From the NCBI GenBank assembly GCA_019188255.1, contig JAETXT010000001.1:7688001-7752000 (forward strand): DNA of 64,000 bases, in the 5' to 3' direction. Source of the stretch: Verticillium longisporum. Taxonomy: Eukaryota; Ascomycota; Sordariomycetes; Glomerellales; Plectosphaerellaceae. The notes beneath the pieces are model-generated. The model was not told where the DNA came from, searched no databases, and was given only the letters and a program-made list of their open reading frames with translations. How positions within the stretch are numbered: the stretch's first letter is position 1; each line of letters opens with the position of its first letter. The translations under genes were made by a program, and so were the position numbers. This document shows, piece after piece, positions 11,801 through 23,000 of this stretch.

Positions 11801-13699
11801 CTTTCCGAACCTTCCAAATCTATCTGGTCAGGCCGACAAACTTCCACAAAACCATCTTCCATATCTAGCGGCGCTGTCATCAACAACGGTCATGGAGACA
11901 TTTTGTCATCATCCTTCACGTTCATCAATCACAGAGGAACTGCGGGGGGCAATGAGTTAACCCAGGACGATATCCAATCGCTGGCATCCATAGATGGCGA
12001 CACTGCATCCACGATGGACTCCAGACCAGCGACACAGCGACAAGCTGCTGTACGCTATCTTGTGAAGATATTCACCGAAGACGAGGACCTTTTATCTCTG
12101 TATGAACAAGCTTTTCGCAAGATGGACCAAGAGAGGTTCAAAAGGAATCATCGCAAACTGCTGTTGCGGTTTGTCTCAGATCTTGGTTCTCAGAGAGAAA
12201 TCAGTCCGTCCCAAGATTTAGCAATCAGCTTTCTTCGACGGTGGCATACCAGGACTCAGCTTTCCTCGGCGATATTTAGTATCATCGAGCCCACTGGTAG
12301 TACAACTCGAGAGAAAGTCAACCGCTTGGTCAGCCAAGAAAAGGACCAGCTCTTCTCTATCAACCGTTTCCTTGAGGATATAGATGCACCAGATGAGTTA
12401 GCCCATGGAGGGAGGTCAAGCCCACAACCTCCGGCTCCAGATGTCAGTTTGTCAACGATGGAAGAAAGTGACGAAGCGACATACTCGGAAGGCGAAGATA
12501 TCCCTGAAGATGCCGACGACCTGGAGACTGAAGAGAAGTACGAAACCATCTTGTCAAAATTGGAGGCAGCGCAGGAGTTCCTGTGCGCTGGGCAAGCTTT
12601 CGTTCTGTACAAGGATAGCCTTCGTTGCTTTGTACAGCCTGATCTAGAGCCAGTTGATCGCCAGCTTCTCGAAAACCCAGGTTGCAACCCAGAGAAGCAA
12701 CAGACAGAACCCGCGGAAACCGTTCTTGAGTACGATGTATCACTTACTCGAGGATGTTGGCCGGCTACCTGGGACTTCTGCAAGAGAGGGGTGGAGCACG
12801 TCGCAGGTAGCCAATTGTCCTGGTGGCCACTATCGGAGCCGGAGAAAAGCTTGACGCCCGGGTACACTAGGGTATATTCCATGCCTTTCGCGCAGAATCA
12901 GCGCTTCTACGATGACATTCCGACCCCAGTTGCGGAGTCCTTGTTCCCTAGGCTATCAACTGTTCGTGTCACCGCATCTAAACCACGCTGGACAGCACTG
13001 GGTCTCGAAGCCGTTTACCTCAAGGATAGTACTCTCGTGCGCAATTTGAGTCGTCGCGAAGATCAGCGCGGACAGCAAGAACGATTGAGCAGCTTCGGGA
13101 AAAAACATGGAGGTGAAAGGGGGAGTGCTCAGAATCGGCCGCCTTACCTTGAGGTGGACAACCAGACCGACCATCCATCCAGCGACAAGCAAAAGAACAG
13201 GCCGATCCTGTTCGTCAGTGGCGACGTTGCTCGCAATGATGCGGTAGCTATCACGGTCAATCTTGGGGAAGACGACAAGACCACGATGCAGAATCTGCGT
13301 ATCGCGTCTAGCAGCCTCTCGTCCCGGAGCTGGAAGCGAGCTACTGGAATGCAATTTTATAGAGTAATCCCCGATTCTTGTTTTACACGAGTTTTCTGGA
13401 CATCCTGCTTACACCACTTAGTTCCGCAGCTTCCACTTCCAACTGACGAGGAAGGACCTGCGGCGAGTTCTGGACTGCACTGCGGGGTACGTGTCGCCAT
13501 GTTGCTCCGTACCACAGGCGTGTGCAGGTGGTCTTATTGGTACCTCGATCTTTCTAGAGCTGGGTGCAGCCTCAGAAAGTGGCCGAATTCACGCATTGTA
13601 CAACTTAAGACAGCTGGTGGCAGTGCTGTTTGGCACGCGCGACTAGCCCACTTTCATCCCGTTCGAGTGAGTTCACACTGGCGCTCACGGCTACGTTGA
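8858..13699 (+). pseudogene. NLR: PNP_UDP-NACHT-ankyrin protein, damaged after the NACHT domain
   Basis: The ATG at 8858 opens [19 protein letters not shown], the usual start of fungal PNP-type NLRs. Exon 1 (8858-9845) is a nucleoside-phosphorylase domain ([30 protein letters not shown]). Intron 1 is 9846-9897. Exon 2 (9898-10741) has NACHT motifs: Walker A GLAGCGKT (about 10135-10158) and Walker B VVLDALDEC. Intron 2 is 10742-10796, restoring GADGMFRWAACQLD. Exon 3 carries the helical part (LPHDLSETYDRM, LTHYSIKEYLV). Lesions follow: one base missing near 11262-11268, TGA at 11370-11372, and a frameshift near 11500-11530. Three 33-residue ankyrin repeats follow (LLLAKGADVNA, 99-bp period). 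The reading frame then stays open to 13699 through a long unassigned C-terminal region; near 13350-13650 a neighbouring frame looks more protein-like (CAGGLIGTSIFLELGAA), suggesting another shift or intron. Fungal NLRs act in non-self recognition and cell death. Confidence 0.85.
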
Positions 13700-14724
13700 G
13701 GTGAGTGGAGTGGAAAAATACAACAGATTCTTCGGCTTTGTCCGAACCCTTCACTAGCTAACTTACTGGAAGAAATTTATGTCATCATTTGGGTATCAGG
13801 AGATATAAGTGGCGTGACCTTAACAAATCCTTCTGCTCGTCAGTATGACAGTGATTAACTGTTGATCTGTCCAGGAGAAGGTCGAATGACTGAACTTTCA
13901 GAAGGAGCCTAGGCCTACCACGTAGAAATGGTTGTTGCTAACCCATAACGACCCGAGCCAGCCGCCCTGATTAGGTTGAATGTGTCGGGTCGATCTGTAA
14001 AGTCTTTTGCGTGTGACTAACTGCATAACATACTTTCTTTGATCCACTCTCGCAGGCATTGAATTCTGGGGTTCAATCAGGCTGGGGATGGCAAAGGCTC
14101 AGGTTTTGGATATACACCTATGATGGCACTGTGGTCTCTAACCTTGTCAGTCTGGGGTCACTGAGCGGCTTAAGGAACGATGGTGAGCTCTAGTTGACGC
14201 CAGGCTCTCAGCTAGACACCACATGACCTCTAAAGCGATGCTCATGATCCCCGCGGTCAACTTCATGAGCAGTCGCCTCTCGGGGTGTCCTGGGCCGCAA
14301 CAGACGGCACGGTACGATCGCGCATGTAAGGTCAGGTCTTCGTCAACCTTTGGCGATGCCGCTACGTCTGGCGCTGAATCCCACAATTCAGCTTCCTTAG
14401 CATAATGTCATGAGACCTCCACGCAACTCCAGGGGTCGTCGGCATAGTGATGTTATCAGACGAACAAGGTCTAGAATGAAAGAAATACCTTAGTGAAAAA
14501 TCAGGCTGCAGCCGAAACCTTGATTTTGACGCTATCACAATGACCGAATGGGAAGTATCGATGTGACAGCATTATGAGCAGACGGTCTCGCTACATATAT
14601 GGTAGCTTTGGGTGTCAATTAGTTAACAGTCTTAAAAATTGCTGCGCGAGAGTCTCGTCGTCTGGATTAGTTGCGAGTCTGATATCAGTACACAATCCTG
14701 GGAGACGCTCTTCCACCCGATACG
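13700..14724. other. Intergenic, nothing recognised
   Basis: This is AT/GC-mixed sequence after the NLR. No ORF here resembles a protein and no clear repeat is visible. Confidence 0.35.
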
Positions 14725-14840
14725 ATGGCCACCATCTCAACTGGCGGAGGCGTTTCGACAACAATACCACGACCTCCATGGGTTGTAGGTGTGACGATTG
14801 GCATCGTGATGGTTCTGATCCTTATATGTATCTCAATACG
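14725..14840 (+). other. Possible exon for a single-pass membrane protein
   Basis: An ATG at 14725 opens a 38-codon stretch with a glycine/serine/threonine-rich start, then IPRPP and a strongly hydrophobic segment (WVVGVTIGIVMVLILICI) suited to one membrane pass. It runs into a possible donor (GTGCGA at 14841), and an acceptor-like TTACAG lies at 14893-14898. Joining those sites gives an early stop, although two other downstream frames (14899-15141 and 14896-15191) stay open and look protein-like. It may be a decayed gene. I do not recognise the family. Confidence 0.25.
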
Positions 14841-15191
14841 GTGCGACTCTCTCCATCAATGCTAAGAGCTGCTCCTTGGCGTTGTGATTCACTTACAGAA
14901 TGGAGATATTGCTCATGGTGTTCGGGGCCTGAACGACGGGACAATGGCAACCCAGAGGCCATACCTCACCGGAACCAATCCGAGGGCCTTGATTACGTCG
15001 CTGTCCTCCAGCTGTTCACAGAGTGTGGGAAAGATACACGAGCTGCGGAATTGTTTCAACAATCTGCAAGCTTCACAGTATGGTACGCTTGTACCGGGCT
15101 CTTTTATTTGCTCAAACTTGTCGTTAACCAAGCGACTTTAGCGGAATGTGTAAACCGATTTTCAAAGACAAGGAGATGGTCCCCTGACTAG

Positions 15192-15540
15192 CGACCGAAT
15201 TTTTCGCTCTGGATGCATTATGCGCTGGTTCTTGGGGCAGCAAAATACCTGCCCCTTGTGTAAAGTCTACATTATGAACGGAATCGGGAGCATAGGATTG
15301 CAAGGCCATCATACCGAAAATGCTTTCTTGGTCGATATTCGATAAGCCAGTTTGACTGTCCAGTCTGTGATTATATATGACATGATAATTACGTCACGGT
15401 ATTTACTGCCATGAAGTGTAACATCACGACATGCCTCCGTGACGCCATCGACAGAACGATGTCGTGACAAAGTAAGTATAGCACAGTAACAGTGAGGGCC
15501 GTGCTGCTAACGTTCCCGAGAAATTGTTGTAATGGGTGAA
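15192..15540. other. Intergenic, nothing recognised
   Basis: I see no convincing coding sequence or repeat between the possible membrane-protein remnant and the regulator fragment. Confidence 0.3.
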
Positions 15541-16130
15541 TGAACTCACATAGTCCAGTCAAAGATCCCCCATCCGCGTAACAGCTCGTGGAACACGTAT
15601 CCTGCGGAATCTTCTTTATCTTCTCCAACGCAGTACAGGGTTCCACGCCGAACAAATACAATCTTGTGGCCATGCGTGATGACTGAGCGAGGCAAATCAA
15701 GACGAAATAATCTTTGCCGTGGCCCAGAAATGCCAAGCTCAAGAGTTGGGCTACCGCGAGGTTCGAAAGGGTGTCCAATGACTTCACACATGTCCAGAGC
15801 CTCTCAGCCCTGTCGCCAAATGGCTGGGTGAAGTCATAGACGCTTTCATCAGAGTACATTTGCTAGGCAAGATTAGGGCCAAGGGGAGCTACATTACGGA
15901 CTAGGACAGGCTTGATTGGGATAGGGGCAAGAAGATAGTAACTTACAGATCTCCAGTACAAGATAGCATGAACCAGGAAACGGAAACAAAACCAAGATCG
16001 ATGTCGTACTAGATCCGACACAAACAGATCTAGGTCGAAGGTGCACAGGAGGGTATGGTCCGTGCTCAGGTACTGGGACATGATGCGTGCAGCAAGTTGA
16101 TTTCGGTCCAAAAGGAAATATCCAAATCAC
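15541..16130 (-). pseudogene. Fungal-specific transcription factor (Fungal_trans domain) fragment
   Basis: On the minus strand the first part reads LDRNQLAARIMSQYLS and FLVHAILYWRS, ending at 15947. An intron follows at 15863-15946 (GTAAGT ... CCTAG). The second part reads QMYSDESVYDFTQPFGDRA, LSNLAVAQLLSLAFLGHGKD and SSRMATRLYLFGVEP. This is the middle-homology region of Zn2Cys6 regulators. The N-terminal zinc cluster is missing. Near 15560-15590 the correct continuation (WGIFDWTM) lies in another frame, so there is an indel. The piece is a 5'-truncated, frameshifted remnant, cut off upstream near the adjacent pogo element. Confidence 0.65.
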
Positions 16131-16390
16131 GTAACCTTTCATCGAGTAGGTCAGGGCTGGGGTGTGGTTGCACTCTCCTGGGGATCCTGCGATCTTCTTT
16201 TGATAAAGCCCCATCTCAGAACAACCGCTAAGTACATCAAGTGCATGTTGCTTCAAAAGGGTTATTGAGTTGGTCGTCCTGACGGCCAATGTATGAGTCG
16301 AAGAGGCGGTGTTACGTCGCTAGCAGCATATTCACCGACCCTTCGAACTGCTGAATATGGGCGTGCTATGAATGCAACCGGGACGACATA

Positions 16391-18188
16391 CATGATAAGC
16401 GGGTGGGCCAGACCACGCGACCAGCTTCCTCTTCACGCGTTTCTCTCCAACCAAACAAATGGAGTATCCTAGCACAGAATGTCAATTATTCCTTGCCGTT
16501 CAGGCTATCGAAAAAGACTTGAGTTTTACTGTTGAGGTTGCAGCTAAGATCTACTCAGTCAGTCGCACGACGGCACAGCGCCGCCTTCAAGGTGTCGCCT
16601 CGACACGCGACAGCCCGCCAAAATCAAATAAACTGACGGAGCTGGAGGAAAAGACAATTATTAAATATGATCTTGACCTGGATTCCCGAGAAGTTTCTTC
16701 CCGGTTTCGTGAGGTGGAAGATATGGCTAATCGACTGCTCGCGGACCGTCAGGAGACCGACGTCGGGAAGTGTTGGGCTTTTAACTTCGTCAAGCGACAA
16801 CCACAGCTCAAGACACGTAATTTTCAGAAAGAAACTACAAGAGGGCCCAATGCAAGGATCCGGATATCATTCGTGGCTGGTTGGCGCTCGTGCGGAACTC
16901 AGTCGTCAAGTACGGCATCGCAGAATCGGATATCTACAACTTCGACAAGACTGGCTTCATGGTAAGCTTTATCTCGACAGGTATGATCGTCACAAATGCA
17001 GAGAGGCATTATAACGCGAAATTAGCCAGCCAGGCAATCGGGAATGGATTACGGTTATCCAGGGGGTTAATTCCCAAGGCTGGGCGGTCCCGCCATTCCT
17101 CATCGTTTCGGGCAAATATCATCTCTCGACCTGGTACAATGACAGCCCTCTACCACAAGAGTGGGTGATCGCCACGACTGATAACGGTTGGATCACAAAT
17201 GAGAGAGACTTGGAATAGATTCAGCATTTCGACAAACACACGAAACCTCGTACAACTGGCGCATATCGCCTTCTCATCCTGGACGGCCATCAAAGTCACC
17301 ACTTGACGGACTTCGAACTGTACTGCAAGGATAACAACATCATCACGCTCTGTATGCCTCCTCACTCGTCTCACATACTCCAACCTCTGGATGTGGGCTG
17401 TTTTGGCCCGCTCAAGCAAGCGTATGGCCTGCAAATCGAGAAGAAGATGAGGGCCGGTACAAGCCATATCACCAAGGAGCGCGTTTTTTTGGCGGCATTC
17501 CAAGCGGCAATGACGGAAAAGGACATCCAGGGAGGTTTTCGAGGCACAGGCCTTGTTCCTTTTTGACCCCGACTCTATGATTTCGCGGTTGGATATGAAA
17601 CCACGGACGTCGACACCCTCGGAGAGGGGTTGGGGGACACCGTAACCTTGGGTCTCTAAGACACCGAACAACCCGACCGAAGCGAGTTCTAAGTCGGAAT
17701 TCATCAAGGGCCGTATTTCCCGTCATCAAAACAGCTCGCCGACATCTATTTATGAGGCTGTCGACCGGCCTTCGAAGGGGGTGCGGGGAATCATGCACCA
17801 GAACGTCCTCATCAAGTCCGAGAATCGCATCGTTCGAGAGGAGATGGAGGTACTTAGCCGGCGTCGCAGGGCTAAAAAGACACGTCTTCGAAAAGGGGGA
17901 AGCATGGCTCTAGGCGAGGGACAGGATATCCAGGCTCAGAACAAGGTGGAAGTGCAGGTGAAGCAGGAGACGCACAGAGTAGTGGTCGCAAGCCGAGGAC
18001 GGAAACGAAGCAACGGTGCTGTGGGACTTGCGGAAAGCCATGACACAACGCGAGAACTTGTCAGATAATAGTGGAAATGTCTTAGGAAGACGATTCCGAC
18101 AGGTTTCAATTGATTCGAGGCATTGTGGTTAATTTCTTAGGGGAGATGGTTGCGTGGTCGTGGCTGGGTGACCAGCTCGCTTATCATG
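16391..18188 (+). mobile_element. Pogo/Fot-type DNA transposon with TIRs and TA target duplication
   Basis: The left end begins CATGATAAGCGGGTGGGCC and the right end is the inverse (GCTCGCTTATCATG at 18175-18188). The two ends pair perfectly over the first 11 bases and then imperfectly for about 30 more. TA flanks both sides (16389-16390 and 18189-18190), the target duplication of the Tc1/mariner-pogo group. The interior holds one decayed transposase gene. Confidence 0.8.
16459..18070 (+). pseudogene. Pogo/Fot-type transposase (HTH_psq, CENP-B-like, DDE_1), inactivated
   Basis: The protein would bind the terminal repeats and cut and paste the element. The N-terminal HTH is intact (AKIYSVSRTTAQRRLQG), followed by the Tc5-type HTH (KLTELEEKTIIKYDLDLDS). 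Catalytic-core landmarks are NFDKTGF near 16940, LILDGHQSHH near 17275 and LQPLDVGCFGPLKQAYG near 17385. The C-terminus ends in a CCHC zinc knuckle (C-C-G-T-C-G-K then HNARTC). Lesions are frameshifts near 16850-16880 and 17040-17110, a TAG in place of the usual Trp before IQHFDKHTKP at about 17216, a further frame change near 17565, and a TGA inside the zinc knuckle. Related fragments lie at 28085, 42349, 43050 and 45283. Confidence 0.8.
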
Positions 18189-18276
18189 TACGTTATCGTC
18201 ATTCCAACAATAGATCTTGGCATACTTGAAATTTGTTATTGCAATTAGTTTGGGATGGCTTACAAATGAGGATGGG

Positions 18277-18953
18277 TCATGTTCGTCTCAGGCTGCTGCT
18301 GCTCTCTTCCCTTGCAATACAGAAGTTACACAAGGGGAGTTTTTCAACAGAATAACTTTCGGTAATCAGTGCAGCACCAAGCTGAATCTCTCCAAGCCCC
18401 ACAAGAGAGGGAAGTGCGTAAATTGATGCGCGCGGTGGCCCTGATTGCTTCTGCTTTTTTGCTCGAAGGTAGTTATCAGCTAGGGTTTCCGAGTCGAGGG
18501 TGCTGATGGACTCCTCCACGCGCGGTAAGTCTTGATGATCTGTATCCTGAATGTGTTTGGATATCTGCATCCACAAGCTATTCAGGTGGCCTCTGAGACT
18601 AAGCACGGAGCAGTCCGATGATTCGATGTTGTGAAGCTTATTTATGATCTTGAAGTTTTGTGCTAGTTAGCCTCATGCACCGTGCTGGGCAACCGGATTA
18701 ATGGCGAAGGAAATGGGCAACTCCGTACATGTTCATGCGTATGACGCAAGTTCTCACTTCGCTTACTCCCGTCCTGCAGCCTTTCCGAGATCAGAGGTAA
18801 TAGAATCTGACTTTCAGCACTGATGTGCTGCTGCAGTTCTTCGACTACCTGGGCTTTCAACAACCCGTCATTTTGGGACGAGGTGAGTATGCGCTGTCGC
18901 AATTGTATGAGGCGACGGTGATCGTCTTTGACGACTTGAATCAGGCGGGCCAT
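18277..18953 (-). CDS. Hemerythrin-like HHE cation-binding domain protein
   Basis: Exon 1 is 18953-18729, beginning MARLIQVVKDDHRRLIQL. The intron is 18649-18728 (CAT|GTACGG ... TTCAAG|ATC, with a CTAAC branch-like site). Exon 2 is 18648-18277, beginning IINKLHNIESSDC. The D-H in KDDHRR, QHISAESQILLPLISERL, THEH and the later LNSLWMQISKHIQDTDHQDLP match the four-helix HHE pattern, whose His/Glu residues can bind a di-iron centre. The protein would have 199 residues. Fungal relatives are small cytosolic proteins of unclear role in iron or redox handling. The C-terminal third (SYSVEKLPLCNFC) fits the family poorly, so the 3' end may be altered. Confidence 0.7.
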
Positions 18954-19392
18954 TATCCAATGATGATGGCAAATGGTCTAGGTTGACAGAAGCAGTCTTG
19001 TAAATGGAAGCGAGCTGATGTTATTTAGCCATCGCACGTCTTGTTATGGCCAGTCGGTTCCACCGCTACTGTCATCATATCACTTTCACACCATAATCAA
19101 ACGACCATCACATCATCCTGATAATACTATAGTCACATCATATTATTTTTGACATTTCTGATCAGATCATGATGATAACATCGTCACAAAACTAGCATAC
19201 GCCGACTGAAGTGACGCAACCTGGCGTTTCAAGGTATGTGATAGAACTATCACAATGCACTCACCTCAAAGTAAAACAAACGATGTAACGTTGCGGGAAA
19301 TTAGGAAACTCTAGATATGTTATTGTATAAAGGTTAGTGTGGTTTAATAATAACAACGTATCACGCCGACCGAACGCCGCCACTGTGGTAAC
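18954..19392. other. Intergenic, AT-rich
   Basis: This AT-rich stretch has many CATCA/ATGATG repeats around 19070-19180. No gene is seen. Confidence 0.4.
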
Positions 19393-19397
19393 ATAAC

Positions 19398-19683
19398 TGT
19401 TGAGAGGGCTTCACTGCTTATGTGAACCCCGTTTCATTGCTTTGGCTGTGCCTGAGAGCTCTGAATAGGTAGGGTAGGTGATATAAGTCTTGTGATGTAG
19501 TTGATGATCTCTCTCTGAATTACCACTACCTACGTGAGTCAGATATACCCATCTGATTCACCGATCACGTAAGCTGTGATTCACGTGCTCCTGAGAGCTG
19601 TGAATCCCAGCCACGGTGATCACCATATCGGTGATCCCCTACCGAGATCACTGCCCTAGGGAACCCCTAATATTGGTTCAACA
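19398..19683 (-). repeat. Copia-1 3' LTR
   Basis: This 286-bp LTR is bounded by TG...CA with short inverted ends (TGTTGA/TCAACA). It contains direct and inverted GTGAATC/GATTCAC pieces around 19555-19600 and GGTGATCACCATATCGGTGATC, a local inverted repeat. Being on the left of a minus-strand element, it is the downstream LTR. Confidence 0.9.
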
Positions 19684-19700
19684 CTGGCTCTCTTTTCTTT
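19684..19700 (-). other. Copia-1 polypurine tract
   Basis: On the minus strand a purine run (AAAGAAAAGAGAGCCAG) lies directly before the 3' LTR, the expected place for plus-strand priming. Confidence 0.6.
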
Positions 19701-20061
19701 GTGGATAGAACAGCCGTGAGAACCAATATTGGGAGCTGTCGCTAGGGTCGATAGCCGCTCCAACGCGCTTCCAATCTCCAGTCTTCGGCGCGTTAGATCT
19801 GCTCTTCCAGCCTTAAAGTGAACAATTAACAGTAGGAGAACAATGAATAGGATAAGGAAAAGTGGCGTGCCGTCGTGAAGGGCATGCTGACGATCGCCGA
19901 GGAGGAGGAGGCGAAGGGGGTGACGACCCCAACAAGGACCTCGATGGTCTTTGTAATGCCGACCGCAAGGCGGCTGGGCGGGCCGCAGCTCTGCGGCTCT
20001 TTGACTGCCTCTGGTGGGACTCGCCAGAGCAGTCAAACTCGGATTCTTCGAATTCCGAGGC

Positions 20062-23000
20062 CTAGTCCGCTTTGCGGAGCGGTTGCTTTGCTGTTTTGCT
20101 GATCGCGGGGTCGTCGTTTTTGCTTCTGGGGTGCTCGTTTTTAGGCTTTGCTGCATTTTTGCTAATATCAATTGCCTTTGCCCCCTGACTGTTCTTTTCT
20201 TGACGTTTGACCCATCCTTCAATCCTGATTGTGACTTCGTTAGAGCTCACTAGCGCTTCCAGTGCCTGGTTTGGCGCTCCCTTGGTCATTGAATCTGCAG
20301 GGTTATCGCCTCCGGCGATCCAACGAATTTCGTCGACTTCGCGTTCTTCGTAGCTTTGCCGTAACGCCATGAGATCTATCATTAGGCGTTTCTCTGCTGT
20401 CGCGCTCAGTTGAACCAGGCATTGGTAGAGCGAGTAGCTGTCGGTGCAGATAACCATCCGTGGGAGCGGCAGTTCTAAGCGTTTACAGATCTTTTGGAGC
20501 GTCTGTTTAAGGACATAAGCCGCGTCGAAGCCGCTAACCATCCCATAGATCTCGCTAGCCAGAACTGAACGCGTAACCCGTTTACACTTAATGGATTGCC
20601 AATGGAGGATATTGCCGCGCACCGTGAAGGCGTTCTCCTGATCGCAGGAACGTTCGTTACCAAGGAGGACAACGAATCCGATCTGTGAACTTAGGTCCTT
20701 ATTGTTGGCGAAGGAGCCGTCAACAAATACGTAAAGTTGGGCCGTTGAGAGATCCAGGCGCACGTAATTCAGGCCACGGCCTGCGTTGGCGATCTGCCAT
20801 TGTATGCGTTTGTTGAGCCGTTCAAAGTCGTCCTCCTGTGGGTTCTTGGCTTGGGCTGCAACAGAGAAATCGAAGGCTGCCTCTGGTTGACAGGTTGAAG
20901 CAATATAGGCACCGCGAGCTCTCTGGGCGATGTATTCCTGCTCTGAGCTCGCTGTCCCTGGGGTTACCAGCTCTAGGCGATCACCTTGGCCTTTCTGTTG
21001 AATCGTGAGATCTTCAGTTCCAACTTTGATGATACAGCCGTTGAAGACGCCGTCAGATCCTGCGTTAAGGACGGAAGCAGGCTTTGCCCGGAAGCCAGCG
21101 CTTTCGAGCTCTGTTTGTTCCTTTTGTATGAACGCGGGCTCTCCGAGGTTGAGGGTGTCGTCAGTCTGCATTCCGACCAGTCCAAAGCTCTCTCCAGCTC
21201 TGGTTAGAAGCAAACACGGATCGTAGCCCGTTGGAACGGCGTTTAGGCGCTCTCTGTGGTGGCGCTGATAGGTTACAAACCAATGGAGACCTGACTCTGC
21301 GATGCCATAGAGCGGCTTCACAACGTGGAAGACGATTCCGTCGGGGTATCTATGCTGTAGCTCCTTGGGAACGCGCAGGAGAACGTTGCGTAACAGATCT
21401 GTAGCGCTCTGGGTGTAGGCTTGACTGATATCACGGAGCATCAACTGGTGGCCACGTTGCTGTAGCGTTGGGGTGATCGCTAGGATCAGTCGTTGGCTAC
21501 AGCGCATGATCGTGGGCGACTGCGTTAGCAGGGTTGTCTTCTCCCAGTCACTGTGTCCCTGAACCACCAGTCTTGACTTCTCATATGGGGCTTGAGGGAG
21601 GCCTTTCACCTCTCTTACAAGCCGGCATCCAAAGATCTTAGCACTGGGAAACGCGGATCTCCTGATCGGCACGATCACTCCAGCTGCCAGGAGTGAGTCG
21701 ATTTCCTCCCAGTCGGACTGTTCAAATGGCTTCCCAGGGGTCGTTATTCTGCCTTCATTGCGTAGTTGAACAGCTAGGTCGTACCCCTGCTGTTCCCTTT
21801 TGACAATGAATTGGCGCTCGATCTGTGAAGTCCCGGTCGCACTGCTCTTGCGATCCGTGAAAGCCGCCTGTAACAGATTCGTGGCGTTTGTTGACTTCCT
21901 GGGTCTCCCGCGTCGTCGTGGTAGAATTGGCTCTGGGTACTCAAATGGTTCTGGGGTCTCTGGAGTTCGAACCACTATTGTCTCCCCAGCCTGCTGATCC
22001 GGCGATCTGTTGTACGGCTTAACGTGTGTTCCTCTGAACTCCGTTGGGCCGTTAACCATTTCGACCGTGACCGCCGTGTCAGAAACCGATATGACCTTGT
22101 AGGGACCGGTCCATTTCTCCCGCTCTCGGAACACAAGAACGTCGCTTCCCAGCTCCAGCGATCTCGGCAGCAACTGCTTGGTATCTGGTCCGTTACGGGT
22201 ATTGAGAGCGTCATTGACCTTCCGCTTGGCGACCATTCGCCGAAGCTCCGCCATCGCCTTATTGACCGCTTCGGCGCGCTGCGCCTGGGTCGCGGTGGGC
22301 GCTGAGTTGGCGGTGATCCTGGGCATCGCCCCGAATACGAGCAGTGTAGGCACTAATCCGTTGGGCCCAGCGGTGTCGTTTACCGCCTTCACAGCTCCTT
22401 GAAGCAGCGATTCTAGGCTCGTGTCGCGAGACTCTGCCTTCAAGATCTCGTACGCTCTGCGTATCGGCTTATGGTAGCTCTCAACCTTGCCGATTGACCA
22501 ATGGGCCTCTACAGGGATCTGATGGCAGGTCATGCCTAGGAGGCGTGCCTCTGCCCTGAACTCTGCGGAGGCAAAGTTCGTTCCAGCGTCAACAGTTACG
22601 ACGTCTGGAGGCCCAAGGTATGTATCCAACCAGCACCTCTTGAGAGCTTCCCACGTCGCGCGAGCTGTGAAATTGGGAATGAAAGTTGCGGACTGGAATC
22701 CTGTGCTCGCGTCGATCACATGAAGAACGGGCTTTCCATCCAAGTGCATAATATCGACCAAAATCTCGTAATTGAAGTCGATATCTGACCTCAGGGCAAA
22801 CTTGAAGCGTTGCGGGGACTTCCCTTTGATCTGACAATGGTGGCAGAAGCGGTTTATCAGCTCCAGAGCGTCCCGATTCACGTCCTGGTCTGCTCTCTGG
22901 AGCAGGTTCCATAGCTTCTCTACAGATGGGTGACCGAACCGCTTGTGAATGCGTCGGAGCTCTGCTTCTGTCAGAAACGCTGCTCCATCGCTCTCTGTCC

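Noticed and set aside
12256..12882. 208-codon minus-strand ORF
   Set aside because: It is a shadow of the NLR C-terminal frame, which continues unbroken on the plus strand.
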